The notes under the pieces: model-generated
The model's input: the letters and a program-made list of their open reading frames with translations, nothing else
Told to the model about the DNA's origin: nothing
Database searches by the model: none
Translations under genes and position numbers: made by a program
Source: an uncultured Phycisphaerales bacterium
GTDB lineage: Bacteria; Planctomycetota; Phycisphaerae; WQYP01
Reading direction: 5' to 3'
Assembly: GCA_903845195.1 (NCBI GenBank)
Contig: CAIMWO010000062.1
Coordinates: 124,001-188,000 of the forward strand
Length of the DNA stretch: 64,000 nt
Part shown: piece by piece, positions 23,087 to 31,958 of the stretch
Position numbering within the stretch: the stretch's first letter is position 1
How the letters are laid out: each line of letters begins with the position of its first letter

Positions 23087-25363
23087 TCAAGCGTAACAGC
23101 GGACCTCAAAGAGGGCCGGCAGCGCGCGCGGACTGCATGTGGCGAGCAGATCGACGTGTAGTGTGTCGGTGGTGATAGGGGAATCGAGCCTAATGATGTT
23201 ACGCGCCTGGTGATTGGCGGTGAATTCATGGACCGTCTTCCCGGCCGCATCACGCAGGCGATAGTGCTTCACGCAGAAGGGCAGTTCGCGTTCGGGTTGC
23301 CCCATCAGCACGCTCTCCAACGCATGATCGAAATCCACATCAAAGAAGAGTTCGATGCGGCGAAGCGTCTGCGGAGACTTCCACCGGAGCGTCAGCGTCG
23401 GCGGTACGGACGTTCCCTCAACCGGCGCAGCGACCCACGCGTTGGGAAGGTGCGTCGGACGTTGCACGCCGTTCGTGACATTACCGGGACCGAAAAGATC
23501 GATCGGCGGATCGATGGCGAGCGCGAAATTGTGACCCTTGGGCCGGCGTATGGTGCACCAGATCTGGTAATCCTCTCCGCCGACGGATGATGTCTTCTCA
23601 TCGCGATAATGCTCGAGGATCGCCACGCCGGTCACCAGCCTTTCGGAGCATCGCACCGAGACATGCTCGGACTTGAGCAGGCACAGGAACGCGCACCGCG
23701 GCTGATCGATCGAGACGCCGGAGAAGTCGAGCACGACTGTGTTCTCGCCCGCTTTCAACGAAACACTCTTCGTGGCAAGCGTGACATCGGGGCAATGATG
23801 ATCGATGCGGCTGGTGGTACGCAGTTCGGCAGTGACCGTGGTGGCCTGCGCCGCATGCAGATGCAGCGTGAACCTGGGCGCAGCACCGGCAGGCAGCGGC
23901 AGAAGTTGTGCCGTGTCATTCTTCAGCGGCATCCGCACGTCAGAGGGCGGCAGCGACGCGAGTTGCAGCCGCGATGAAGCCGTGATGTCGGCGCACTTCG
24001 CCAGATCTTCCGAATCCTCCAGCGTCATCGCCGGAACATGCTGCCCCGTGCGCAGCAGATCGCGATGCAGGACGCGCATGTGCTCAGACGCAAGCAGATC
24101 GGCGGGAAGGCAACGGAGTCGCTTGCACAGGTTCGCCGCAATGCCCACGGCCTGTCCGCAATGCGCGCCGGTGGCCATCACGCGTGTCGAACCAAACGCC
24201 ACGTGCGAAGACGAAATGATCCGCCCGGCCAGGAACAGGTTCCTGATGTTGCGCGAGAACAGGCATCGCAGCGGTATCTGGTAGGGGCCCTTCGAGTGCA
24301 GATGATGCGACCCGGCAAGATTCGAGAAGACTCCGTCCGCCGGATGCAGGTCAATGCTCCATCCGCCAAATGCCACGCCGTCTGCATGAATGCGCCGTTC
24401 GACGATGTCCTGCTGTCGCAGCATGTACGGCCCTTCGAAGCGCCGCGATTCGCGCTTGCCCGGGATATGCCCGATCCACTCCAGCGTGAGATTTTCCGCA
24501 TCCGGAAATTTTCCGGAGTTCTTGATGTAATCCCACACGCCGTACACGACGCGCCACAACTCCCACTTGATCTTCTCGCTCTCATGGATCGTATCCAGGC
24601 GGCCGCCCCATTCGATCCACCACAGCCGGCAGCCATGTTCCTTGGCATTGAATTGGCGATAGCGCGGAATCTTCACTTCGATATTTTTGAGGGCAAACGA
24701 CGGCGCGATGAACTTCACCGGCTGACCGACGTCCTTGGAATAAAAATAGATGGAGTGCCCGAGAAGCTGCCCGAACTCACCCGAAGGTGCGAAGCGTTCG
24801 CCGAATTCGCTGGGCGACTCCGCCCCGATCCGAAACGCCGCACCCGCCAGGAATCCGACAATGCCGTCGCCGGACGAATCCAGAAACAGCGGCGCCCGCA
24901 GGTCATAGCGCGTGGAATTTTGGCTGCAGAACCCGCGCACCGCCGTGATGCGATCGGGATCTTCCGGGCTCTTCTGCACTTCATAAACCGAAGTGTTCAG
25001 CAGCAGTGTGATGTTCTTCTCTTCGGAAATCTTCTCCAGCAATACTGTATCGAAGATGAGCGGATTGCCTTCAGGATTGCGGTAGACATTCTCGACGAGC
25101 AGTTCATCGATGACGCCGCCCTCGCGTGCCCAGCGGTTGTTTGCCCCCATGTGGCACGTGGCACCGAGCACCCACAGCCGGATCTCCGAAGAAGCGTTTC
25201 CACCGAGCACCGGCCGATCCTGAACCAGCGTCACGCGAAGCCCCTGTCGCGCCGCGGTGATGGCCGCACACACGCCCGCCATGCCGCCGCCGACAACGAC
25301 CAGGTCGGATTCCATCACATCAGTTTTCAGTTCGCGGCCGGCAGCGGGGGGCTCAACGATCAT
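23087..25363 (-). CDS. FAD-dependent oxidoreductase, large secreted-metabolism type
   Basis: 758 residues from ATG 25363, which has GGAG upstream; the ORF extends to 25396 without a ribosome site. An N-terminal FAD-binding Rossmann motif ESDLVVVGGGMAGVCAAITAA, then VTLVQDRPVLGGNASSE, and a late AGRIISSSHVAFGSTRVMATG flavin segment define the FAD_oxidored (fumarate-reductase-like) family common in Planctomycetota and Bacteroidetes sugar-degradation loci. The last ~250 residues form a beta-rich extra domain (TTSRIDHHCPDVTLATKSV). No signal peptide is seen. The substrate is not known. It is divergent from the dehydrogenase at 25475. Confidence 0.85.
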   Translation of the reverse strand: MIVEPPAAGRELKTDVMESDLVVVGGGMAGVCAAITAARQGLRVTLVQDRPVLGGNASSEIRLWVLGATCHMGANNRWAREGGVIDELLVENVYRNPEGNPLIFDTVLLEKISEEKNITLLLNTSVYEVQKSPEDPDRITAVRGFCSQNSTRYDLRAPLFLDSSGDGIVGFLAGAAFRIGAESPSEFGERFAPSGEFGQLLGHSIYFYSKDVGQPVKFIAPSFALKNIEVKIPRYRQFNAKEHGCRLWWIEWGGRLDTIHESEKIKWELWRVVYGVWDYIKNSGKFPDAENLTLEWIGHIPGKRESRRFEGPYMLRQQDIVERRIHADGVAFGGWSIDLHPADGVFSNLAGSHHLHSKGPYQIPLRCLFSRNIRNLFLAGRIISSSHVAFGSTRVMATGAHCGQAVGIAANLCKRLRCLPADLLASEHMRVLHRDLLRTGQHVPAMTLEDSEDLAKCADITASSRLQLASLPPSDVRMPLKNDTAQLLPLPAGAAPRFTLHLHAAQATTVTAELRTTSRIDHHCPDVTLATKSVSLKAGENTVVLDFSGVSIDQPRCAFLCLLKSEHVSVRCSERLVTGVAILEHYRDEKTSSVGGEDYQIWCTIRRPKGHNFALAIDPPIDLFGPGNVTNGVQRPTHLPNAWVAAPVEGTSVPPTLTLRWKSPQTLRRIELFFDVDFDHALESVLMGQPERELPFCVKHYRLRDAAGKTVHEFTANHQARNIIRLDSPITTDTLHVDLLATCSPRALPALFEVRCYA

Positions 25364-25474
25364 CGGGAGAACTCCAGTAAATCTCAGGAGAGGCATTGTA
25401 CGAAATGCGCCGGGGCCGATACAGCGACTTGGCGCGGCCGTCGTGTATCATACGGACAACTGATGGAGGCCGTT

Positions 25475-26419
25475 ATGAAACCGAAAATCGTCGTCACGGA
25501 AGGCTTGGAAAAAGTCCCGCTGACATGGCTATACGAACAGGCCCAGGTGACCGAAGCCAGCTGGAAGGAGCCGGAAAAACTCAAGACGGCCCTGGCGGCG
25601 GCCGATGGCCTGATCGTGCGTACCTACACGCAGGTGAATGATTCGCTCCTGCAGCATGGGCCAAAGCTGAAGGTGGTTGGTCGTGCGGGCGTGGGACTGG
25701 ACAACATCGATCAGGAAGCCTGCGCCAAGCACAAAATCGCCGTGCTCTCCACGCCCACCGCCAATTCCCGCGCCGTCTGCGAGTACGTCTTCAACCTGGT
25801 CTTCACCCTGGCCCGCCCCGTGGTGAATCTCAAGTCGCCTATCTCCGATGAGGAATTCCACAGCTATCGCAAAAAGATTCGCGGCCTCGAACTCTCCGGA
25901 AAGACCATGGGAATCCTGGGTATGGGCCGCATCGGCCGCGGCGTGGGTAAGATCGCCTGGGCCATGGAAATGGATGTGATCTATAATGATCTGCTCGATG
26001 TCCAATCGCAGATCGACTATCCCGCACGCGCCGTCGCCAAGGCGGACCTTTACGCCAAGGCCGACATCCTCACCATCCACGTCAATCATCAGCCCAATAA
26101 TCTGAATTACCACCTGATCGACACCGTGACGTTTTCTCAGATGAAGCCGACGGCCATCCTAGTAAACACCAGCCGCGGCGAAGTGGTCAATGCGCACGAT
26201 CTTGTCACAGCCCTAAAGACGCATCGCATCGCCGGCGCTGCGATCGATGTCCACGAACCCGAACCGCCGCCCGCCGATTATCCCCTCTGGGCCGACGACT
26301 GCCCCAACGTAATTGTCGCCCCGCACCTCGCCGCCCGTACCCAAGGCGCGATGGACCGCATGAGCTGGGTGGCCCGCGATGTCGTCGAGTATCTGCAGGG
26401 GCTGGGTAGCAAACATTAA
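25475..26419 (+). CDS. D-isomer-specific 2-hydroxyacid dehydrogenase (phosphoglycerate dehydrogenase-like)
   Basis: 314 residues. NAD-binding loop TMGILGMGRIGRGVGKIAW; substrate-side LKVVGRAGVGLDNIDQEAC; catalytic Arg in VNTSRGEVVNAHDL, Glu in IDVHEPEPP and His in VAPHLAARTQ. This is a short SerA-like enzyme without an ACT regulatory domain, so the role may be serine biosynthesis or another 2-hydroxyacid. The ATG is set by GGAGG (25465-25469), five bases upstream; the ORF is open far upstream only because the opposite-strand gene leaves it so. Confidence 0.9.
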   Translation: MKPKIVVTEGLEKVPLTWLYEQAQVTEASWKEPEKLKTALAAADGLIVRTYTQVNDSLLQHGPKLKVVGRAGVGLDNIDQEACAKHKIAVLSTPTANSRAVCEYVFNLVFTLARPVVNLKSPISDEEFHSYRKKIRGLELSGKTMGILGMGRIGRGVGKIAWAMEMDVIYNDLLDVQSQIDYPARAVAKADLYAKADILTIHVNHQPNNLNYHLIDTVTFSQMKPTAILVNTSRGEVVNAHDLVTALKTHRIAGAAIDVHEPEPPPADYPLWADDCPNVIVAPHLAARTQGAMDRMSWVARDVVEYLQGLGSKH

Positions 26420-26505
26420 TGAAAGTGGGCGCATTCGATAAAGCGCGGTAAGGTGTGCGGCATCTGGCTTTCGTGCCCTGGCGTCTGCATGCGAGGAACG
26501 TGAAC

Positions 26506-27474
26506 ATGTGGCGACATCTTATGATTCTGGCGGTGCTGGCGGCAGGAGTGGGGGAGATGCGCATGGCCCAAGGGGGCGACGGTATTCCAGTTCCGGACCC
26601 TGCCGGCGGCTTATTTGTCGCCTGGCAGGCCATGGCCGCGCCGCCGGCGATGGTGACCGACGAGGAAATACCGCAGAACAGTCCTCCTCCCGGAGTGGCA
26701 GACCCCAACAATCCCGTCGTGCAGCAAATCGACCAGATGCTCCAAAGTGTTTCCGATGATCAGCCTGGCACGCGCGAAGCGGCGGAAGAGAAGCTCTCGG
26801 CACTGGGAGATTCTGCCGCGGAACCGCTCCGCGATGCGCTGACCCGCTACACCGGCGCCAAGCGTGCTGCGGTCGAAGCGGCAATCTTTCGCGTCTCCAA
26901 CGGGATCAAGCCCAGGGAAGTGCTGGCGACTTGGCTGAAAAAGAATGTCGAAGGTCTGCGCGCCAAGCAGGAGCGTATCAGCGATCCGCTACTGAGTGAC
27001 TTATTCCCGCATCATCAGTTTTACGTGCTTACCTTCGGCGAAAAGGCCAAACTGCCCGCGTCCGTCACTGGGATCAAACCGCGAACCGTGATCGCCATGG
27101 CCGCCGATGGAAAAATTGATGTGATTACCGAAAATCCGGGCCTCATAAAATTCCTTCGCGTCGAAGCCCTTATCGCCAAGTCCGCCGGTGAACGTATCCG
27201 GCTTTCCGAAGCCGTCGTCATTCTCGCAGCAATCCGCGAAGCCGGCGGCACGCCTAACTCGGAGGAAATCAAGAGCAGCGAGGATCGCAACATCGTCATC
27301 GCCGAGGGAGCCAACAAAAAGGAATCCATTACTGCTGAAGTGACCTTCGGCCCCGACGGAAAATTCGCAGCCATCAACGTCATTCGCTCTCCCGCACCGG
27401 AAAAAGAAAAGAAAGCCCGCGGAGATGACGAGTCGAAAGAACCGGCAGAATCTCAACCAGCGCCCCCCAAGTGA
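26506..27474 (+). CDS. Secreted/periplasmic hypothetical protein
   Basis: 322 residues from ATG 26506 (GAGGA upstream). A signal peptide MWRHLMILAVLAAGVGEMRMA is followed by an Ala/Pro-rich linker. Residues about 75-150 form an alpha-helical region (IDQMLQSVSDDQPGTREAAEE, LSALGDSAAEPLRDALTRY) resembling a HEAT-like pair, then an alpha/beta region and a Lys/Glu/Pro-rich tail. I recognise no family. The metallophosphoesterase begins 17 bases downstream, suggesting co-transcription. Confidence 0.7.
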   Translation: MWRHLMILAVLAAGVGEMRMAQGGDGIPVPDPAGGLFVAWQAMAAPPAMVTDEEIPQNSPPPGVADPNNPVVQQIDQMLQSVSDDQPGTREAAEEKLSALGDSAAEPLRDALTRYTGAKRAAVEAAIFRVSNGIKPREVLATWLKKNVEGLRAKQERISDPLLSDLFPHHQFYVLTFGEKAKLPASVTGIKPRTVIAMAADGKIDVITENPGLIKFLRVEALIAKSAGERIRLSEAVVILAAIREAGGTPNSEEIKSSEDRNIVIAEGANKKESITAEVTFGPDGKFAAINVIRSPAPEKEKKARGDDESKEPAESQPAPPK

Positions 27475-27491
27475 GCGTGTAGGATCAGGGG

Positions 27492-28277
27492 ATGGATCTC
27501 GAAATACAGAAGGGCCTCTTCGCGACGCCACACCGGTTTCTGTGGCATCCCGCCACGCGCGCCGCGATCCTCGCAGACCTGCACATGGGCGTCGAAAAGC
27601 AGTTGGCGCAGGAGGGAATCTTCATGCCGGATGTAACCACCGCGGGAATCCGCCCCTCGTGGCAGGCATTGGTGGACCGAAATCCCAGCCGAGTGATTGT
27701 GGCGGGAGATTTATTTGATGCCCCCGCCCCGGATGGCGAAACCATCGAAGCCGTGCTCGCACTCCTCGCACGTCTGCCCGCCGGTTGTGAAGTGACCGTC
27801 ATCCCCGGCAACCATGATCCGGAATTCAAATCCCTCTGCGATGTCTTTGAAGAAACCAATGTTCACGTCAGCTACATGGCATACATCGCAGAATGGACGG
27901 TGGCCCATGGACACGAACTGCGGGGATGGAAGCCCCTGAGCAAAGATCATGTTGAAACGTTGCTGGCCCCTGACCCCTCACCCCCAACCCCTCTCATCGT
28001 CGGCCATCAACATCCTGCCGTGGTGTTGGCGGATGGCGTGCAAAAAGCGAAGATGTATTGTTACGCGGTTTGCCGGATGCACGCGCACGACCGTGGCGGC
28101 CGACAGTGGCCCATGATCGTCCTGCCTGCATTTTCCCATGCCCCCTTGGGCAGCAATCTGCTGACCCAGCGGCATTGGATTATGGATGTGCCCCGGCCGG
28201 CCGCTGAAGATGTCCGCATCGCCGGCATCGTGGGCGATAACGTCCTCGATTTCGGCCCATTAGCGGGCCTCGGATAA
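27492..28277 (+). CDS. Metallophosphoesterase (calcineurin-like)
   Basis: 261 residues with the five metal-binding blocks in order: ILADLHMG, VAGDLFDAP, VIPGNHDPE, VAHGHELRG and IVGHQHPAVVL. This is the compact branch that includes YkuE/PdeM-like and DNA-ligase-associated phosphoesterases; the substrate cannot be assigned. A CCCTGACCCCT repeat-like stretch (27964-27997) encodes the linker LAPDPSPPTPL between the last two blocks. TAGGAT lies 6 nt before the ATG, but a CAGGGG also does, so a leaderless start is uncertain. Confidence 0.9.
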   Translation: MDLEIQKGLFATPHRFLWHPATRAAILADLHMGVEKQLAQEGIFMPDVTTAGIRPSWQALVDRNPSRVIVAGDLFDAPAPDGETIEAVLALLARLPAGCEVTVIPGNHDPEFKSLCDVFEETNVHVSYMAYIAEWTVAHGHELRGWKPLSKDHVETLLAPDPSPPTPLIVGHQHPAVVLADGVQKAKMYCYAVCRMHAHDRGGRQWPMIVLPAFSHAPLGSNLLTQRHWIMDVPRPAAEDVRIAGIVGDNVLDFGPLAGLG

Positions 28278-28372
28278 CACGGCCGGCAATTCGACCGCGG
28301 TTCAATTGAGTGTGAAAGCGTTGCCTGCGTACGGCAACGATAAGGTAGGCCAGAGAAGTCGCAGGTGACCGG

Positions 28373-29047
28373 TTGGCGTTTGCGAAGTCGAGCGATCCGC
28401 TGCGTCCCCAGCCCCCTCAAGGCAAGGGGTCTGAGCCGTCGGGGCCGACCTCGGCGCCTCAGGACGAGCCGCCACTGCCGGCCGATCCGCACGAAGCATT
28501 GCGGATTCATGGGCCGTGGCTGCGGGCCGTCGCCATCGCAAGGCTTCGCGGCCCAGAAGGTGCTGATGACGTCATGCAGGACGTCGCCATCGCCGCGATG
28601 CGAAACTGGGAAACCTTACGCACGGCCGCCAACGCCAAGGCTTGGCTCTATCGCCTGACCGTTCGCGCAGCACTGATGCATCGACGAACGCTCGGCCGGG
28701 CACGCAAACGCGTCAAGGAGGCGATCGAAACGTATACCGTCAAGCACGGCGCCAACGAGGCGCCGCCGCTGCGAAGGACGGAAGAAATGGTCGGCGGCGG
28801 CTCGCACGGCGATCCGCTGGCCACGGTTCTGGATGTTGAACGCCACGCACACCTTCGGGCGGCGATGGCGCGGCTGCCGGTCAAAGACGTCGAAATGCTT
28901 CTGCTCAAGCACGTCGATGACTGCAGCTATCAGGAAATTGCCCGCCGCCTGGGTGTCACCGCAGGAGTCGTGCAGATGCGACTCTTTCGGGCGCGGCAAA
29001 AATTACGGGAACTGCTTCTGGAAACTTATCCGGAGGAGCAAAAATGA
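28373..29047 (+). CDS. ECF-type RNA polymerase sigma factor
   Basis: 224 residues. Region 2 is DDVMQDVAIAAMRNWETLR with AWLYRLTVRAALMHRR; region 4 is ARLPVKDVEMLLLKHVDD followed by the helix-turn-helix SYQEIARRLGVTAGVVQMRL. A Pro-rich N-terminus precedes region 2. The start is a TTG with AGGTG upstream; confidence in the exact start is low. The stop overlaps the next ATG (ATGA), so it is translated together with the membrane anti-sigma-like protein, the standard ECF pairing. Confidence 0.88.
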   Translation: MAFAKSSDPLRPQPPQGKGSEPSGPTSAPQDEPPLPADPHEALRIHGPWLRAVAIARLRGPEGADDVMQDVAIAAMRNWETLRTAANAKAWLYRLTVRAALMHRRTLGRARKRVKEAIETYTVKHGANEAPPLRRTEEMVGGGSHGDPLATVLDVERHAHLRAAMARLPVKDVEMLLLKHVDDCSYQEIARRLGVTAGVVQMRLFRARQKLRELLLETYPEEQK

Positions 29048-29673
29048 GTGATATGAACGACGCCATGAAACGTGATTCGAACATGCCCGTGGATCTTCAA
29101 CTGGATCTGCTGATTGATTCCGAGCTTCCCGAGACCGACCGGAAGAATCTGCTTCTGCACATGGATCGCGAGCCCGGCCTCTGGCGCGACCTCTCCATCC
29201 GCTTCCTCCAGCGTCAGGTTGAACGGGAAACCGCCCGAGGCATGTCCGCCGGCTCACTTGTCCGCGAACATGAGACGCGAGATGCCATCGTGTACCGCTT
29301 TCCCTCCGGCATCCTCCGCTGGACCGCCGTCGCCGCCGGCCTCATTCTTATCGCCGCAACCTCCACCGTGACTTGGTACATCGCCAACAACACGATCGCC
29401 GGCAATGCCAATAACCCTGTCGCCTCCGCCGGCAACAATGAGCTTTTCGTCGCCGCCATGCCCGCCAACGTGATGGGCACCGATAAGTCCGTCGAAATGA
29501 AAGTGCCGGTGGTCCGTTCGTCCAACGAATCCACCGGCGGATCGCTCTTCATGACTTCCGAAGCCGAAGACCCCGCCTCGCCGCCGCGTCGCTCGCTGGT
29601 GATCCAGCCCGACGGCAACGGTAACGCGGTGATCATCCCGGTGAACACGCTCACGAATGTGTCGGTGCGGTGA
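29044..29673 (+). CDS. Putative membrane anti-sigma factor
   Basis: 209 residues. The N-terminal ~70 residues (LDLLIDSELPETDRKNLLLHMD) resemble the anti-sigma domain (zinc-less ASD-like) and are cytoplasmic. One membrane span follows (LRWTAVAAGLILIAATSTVTW) and then an Asn/Gly/Ser-rich extracytoplasmic part. No HxxxCxxC zinc motif is present. Overlap of four bases with the ECF sigma gene supports the role. The periplasmic PDZ protein that follows could be the signal-sensing partner. Confidence 0.75.
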   Translation: MSDMNDAMKRDSNMPVDLQLDLLIDSELPETDRKNLLLHMDREPGLWRDLSIRFLQRQVERETARGMSAGSLVREHETRDAIVYRFPSGILRWTAVAAGLILIAATSTVTWYIANNTIAGNANNPVASAGNNELFVAAMPANVMGTDKSVEMKVPVVRSSNESTGGSLFMTSEAEDPASPPRRSLVIQPDGNGNAVIIPVNTLTNVSVR

Positions 29674-29702
29674 CAGTACACCTTTCCATGGGATACGAAT
29701 CC

Positions 29703-30701
29703 ATGCGCTCCTGGTGCAACATTTTGGCGGTACTCTTGCTGGGCGGAATCGTGATGACCGCCTCTGCCGGTGATGTCACGCACAGTCAAACCATACCCCC
29801 GGCAACCGCGCCAACGACTCAGTCAGAGAAGATCCTTCCTCGAACTCAATACTGGTTCGGTGTGGCCGTCGAAAACATTCCCGCACCCCTGGCGTCACAG
29901 CTCAAACTCAAACGCGACCAAGGCCTGCTGGTGCTCGCCGTCCTGCCCAGCTCGCCCGCCGAAAAGGTCGGCCTCAAGGCTGAAGACTTGCTCATCGAGG
30001 TCAACGGCAAACCGCTCTCCTCGCAGGAAGACCTTGCCCACGCCGCCAACATCATGGAACCCGCCCCCAAAGATGAACTCCACGTCAAACCCGCCAAGCT
30101 CACCTTTCTCCGCCAAGGCGACCGCGCCACAATCGACATTCTCTCCGAACCTCGGCCCGCCGCCATGCTGGTCATCGGCGGGAACATGCGCAACTTCACG
30201 GCATCACTGAACGAAGAACCCTCCGGCCAGGCGCAAAACCGTGCCCGAAACTACGTGCTCCCGAATGGCAACGCCATGCAGGTCGGCCCCGGGTACCGCG
30301 TGAATCTGCAGTCCAGCGATCCCTCGGCTCTCTCCATCAAATCCATCCGCGCCCTTGTCGCTAACGGCCAGACCATCGTGCTGACGCAGGACACCGATGC
30401 CGGTGGAAATCTCCGCAATACCATCAGCGTCGGCGGAACCACCTACTCCGTGGATAAGGACAAGATTGCAGATTTGCCCGAAGACCTTCGGCCTTTGGCG
30501 GAACAACTGCTCAAGGCCCCAGCGGCTAAGTCGACGGGGTTGGTGGTCAACCATACATCCGATCAACTCGGCACCGACACGGCACCGTCCGATCTTGCCA
30601 GCCGCGTCAAGGAACTCGAACAGCAGAATTCCGAACTGCAGAAGAAACTCGACCGGGTGCTGGACTTGCTGGAGTCGCGTTCCAAGGCCACCAAGCCCTA
30701 G
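29703..30701 (+). CDS. Secreted PDZ-domain protein
   Basis: 332 residues from ATG 29703, which gives a clean signal peptide (WCNILAVLLLGGIVMTASA); GTG 29670 overlapping the previous stop and ATG 29688 are alternatives. Residues about 50-140 form a PDZ domain: FGVAVENIPAPLASQLKL, GLLVLAVLPSSPAEKVGLKA and EDLLIEVNGKPLSSQEDLAH. No protease catalytic residues are visible. The C-terminus is a coiled coil (LASRVKELEQQNSELQKKLD). Located after sigma and anti-sigma genes, it may report envelope status to them. Confidence 0.8.
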   Translation: MRSWCNILAVLLLGGIVMTASAGDVTHSQTIPPATAPTTQSEKILPRTQYWFGVAVENIPAPLASQLKLKRDQGLLVLAVLPSSPAEKVGLKAEDLLIEVNGKPLSSQEDLAHAANIMEPAPKDELHVKPAKLTFLRQGDRATIDILSEPRPAAMLVIGGNMRNFTASLNEEPSGQAQNRARNYVLPNGNAMQVGPGYRVNLQSSDPSALSIKSIRALVANGQTIVLTQDTDAGGNLRNTISVGGTTYSVDKDKIADLPEDLRPLAEQLLKAPAAKSTGLVVNHTSDQLGTDTAPSDLASRVKELEQQNSELQKKLDRVLDLLESRSKATKP

Positions 30702-30773
30702 CAAAGCGCTGCCATGCAGCCCTTCCGGTCGCATGAATGAATCTCCGCCGGTCGCCCGGGCTTGCCGAAGTGG

Positions 30774-30802
30774 TTGTCATTCAAGAGTGGGGCGGGTATT
30801 CT
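30774..30802 (+). promoter_or_regulatory. Predicted promoter of the TPR/alpha-CTD gene
   Basis: TTGTCA (30774-30779), 17-nt spacer, TATTCT (30797-30802). About 100 nt of leader follow before the ATG. Confidence 0.6.
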
Positions 30803-30911
30803 ATTGGGTCTCAATACGCGCCCGGAGCAGGGCGGCTGATCGCCGGAAATCGGTGGTAAGTGCCGGCCCACCCGGAACCAAGAGTCTCCTCTTTATGCAG
30901 GGAATTGCCGC

Positions 30912-31838
30912 ATGACCCAGGTTGCTGAAACCCCCGGAATGCAAGAAACCAGTCAAGACATCGCTCAGGCCAAGCAGCTCTACGATCAGGCCCTCAAGGC
31001 GCTCGCCGCCGGCAAGATCGAGACCGCCATCGATCGTCTCGATGAAGCCCACGAACTCGACCACGAGAACGAAGAGGTCATGTTCAAGTTGGCCTACCTG
31101 TTGGATCTTCGCGGGTCCGACGAGCGCGCCATGGAGATCTACGAAATCCTCGCCGACCGCCGTCCGGTCCGCGAAGGCGTTCTCCTCAATCTCTCGATCC
31201 TCTACGAAGACCAGGCCAAGTTCGAAGAGGCCGAAGAATGCCTGCTTCGACTGCTCGGCGCCCAGCCCAATCACCCTCGCGCCCGTCTCTACCAGAAGGA
31301 TGTCGACAGCTCGCTCTCCATGGTCTTCGATGAAGACACCGAGAAACGCACTGAAAAACGCAACGCCCTGCTGGAAACCCCCGTCACCGATTTCGAACTC
31401 TCCGTTCGCGCCCGCAACTGCCTCAAGAAAATGAACATCCGCACCCTCGGCGATCTGCTCAAGATCACCGAGGCCGAACTCCTCGGCTACAAGAACTTCG
31501 GCGAAACTTCGCTCGAAGAAATCAAGATCATGCTCACCAACAAGGGACTCCGCCTCGGCATGGCGCTCGAAGAACAGCAAAGCCAGGCCCGCAAGGACCT
31601 CCTCAAGACTGTCGCCGCCAACGTCCCCGAGCACATCCTCAATAAGAACGTCACCGAACTCGAACTCTCCGTGCGCTCCCGCAAGGCGCTGCAACGCCTC
31701 GGCGTCGCATCGGTGGGCGAACTGGCCACACGCACCGAGGCCGAACTCCTGGGCGTCAAGAACTTTGGCCAGACCTCGCTGACCGAGATCAAGGAACGCC
31801 TCACCGAACTCGGCTTGGGCCTCCGCAAACTCGATTGA
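30912..31838 (+). CDS. TPR protein with two RNA polymerase alpha C-terminal domains
   Basis: 308 residues. Residues ~15-125 are TPR-like helices (AKQLYDQALKALAAGKIETA, ERAMEIYEILADRRP). Residues ~158-215 and ~247-305 are each an alpha-CTD: DFELSVRARNCLKKMNIRTL with NFGETSLEEIK, and ELELSVRSRKALQRLGVASV with NFGQTSLTEIK. The DNA-contact Arg of alpha (E. coli R265) is kept in both (Arg166, Arg255), as are the Gly and Ser of the helix-4 loop; Asn268 is kept only in the first. The true rpoA is at 54980. A role as a DNA- or sigma-contacting transcription accessory is inferred. Confidence 0.88.
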   Translation: MTQVAETPGMQETSQDIAQAKQLYDQALKALAAGKIETAIDRLDEAHELDHENEEVMFKLAYLLDLRGSDERAMEIYEILADRRPVREGVLLNLSILYEDQAKFEEAEECLLRLLGAQPNHPRARLYQKDVDSSLSMVFDEDTEKRTEKRNALLETPVTDFELSVRARNCLKKMNIRTLGDLLKITEAELLGYKNFGETSLEEIKIMLTNKGLRLGMALEEQQSQARKDLLKTVAANVPEHILNKNVTELELSVRSRKALQRLGVASVGELATRTEAELLGVKNFGQTSLTEIKERLTELGLGLRKLD

Positions 31839-31903
31839 TGCGGCCCCTCCGATCGCCAGTGTCCCCACCTGGAGCTGGAAGATGCAGAAATAACCTGATG
31901 ATG

Positions 31904-31940
31904 CCCGATGATACTTCCGTGTCATCGGGTTTCTTCGTTT
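31904..31940 (+). terminator. Terminator of the TPR/alpha-CTD gene
   Basis: Stem CCCGATGATA (31904-31913) with TGTCATCGGG (31920-31929), 9 of 10 pairs, followed by TTTCTTCGTTT. Confidence 0.85.
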
Positions 31941-31958
31941 AACGGCAAGCGGCGAACT

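Noticed and set aside
24038-25474. Upstream extension of the dehydrogenase reading frame (479 codons)
   Set aside because: It runs antisense through the FAD oxidoreductase; GGAGG and family alignment set the start at 25475.
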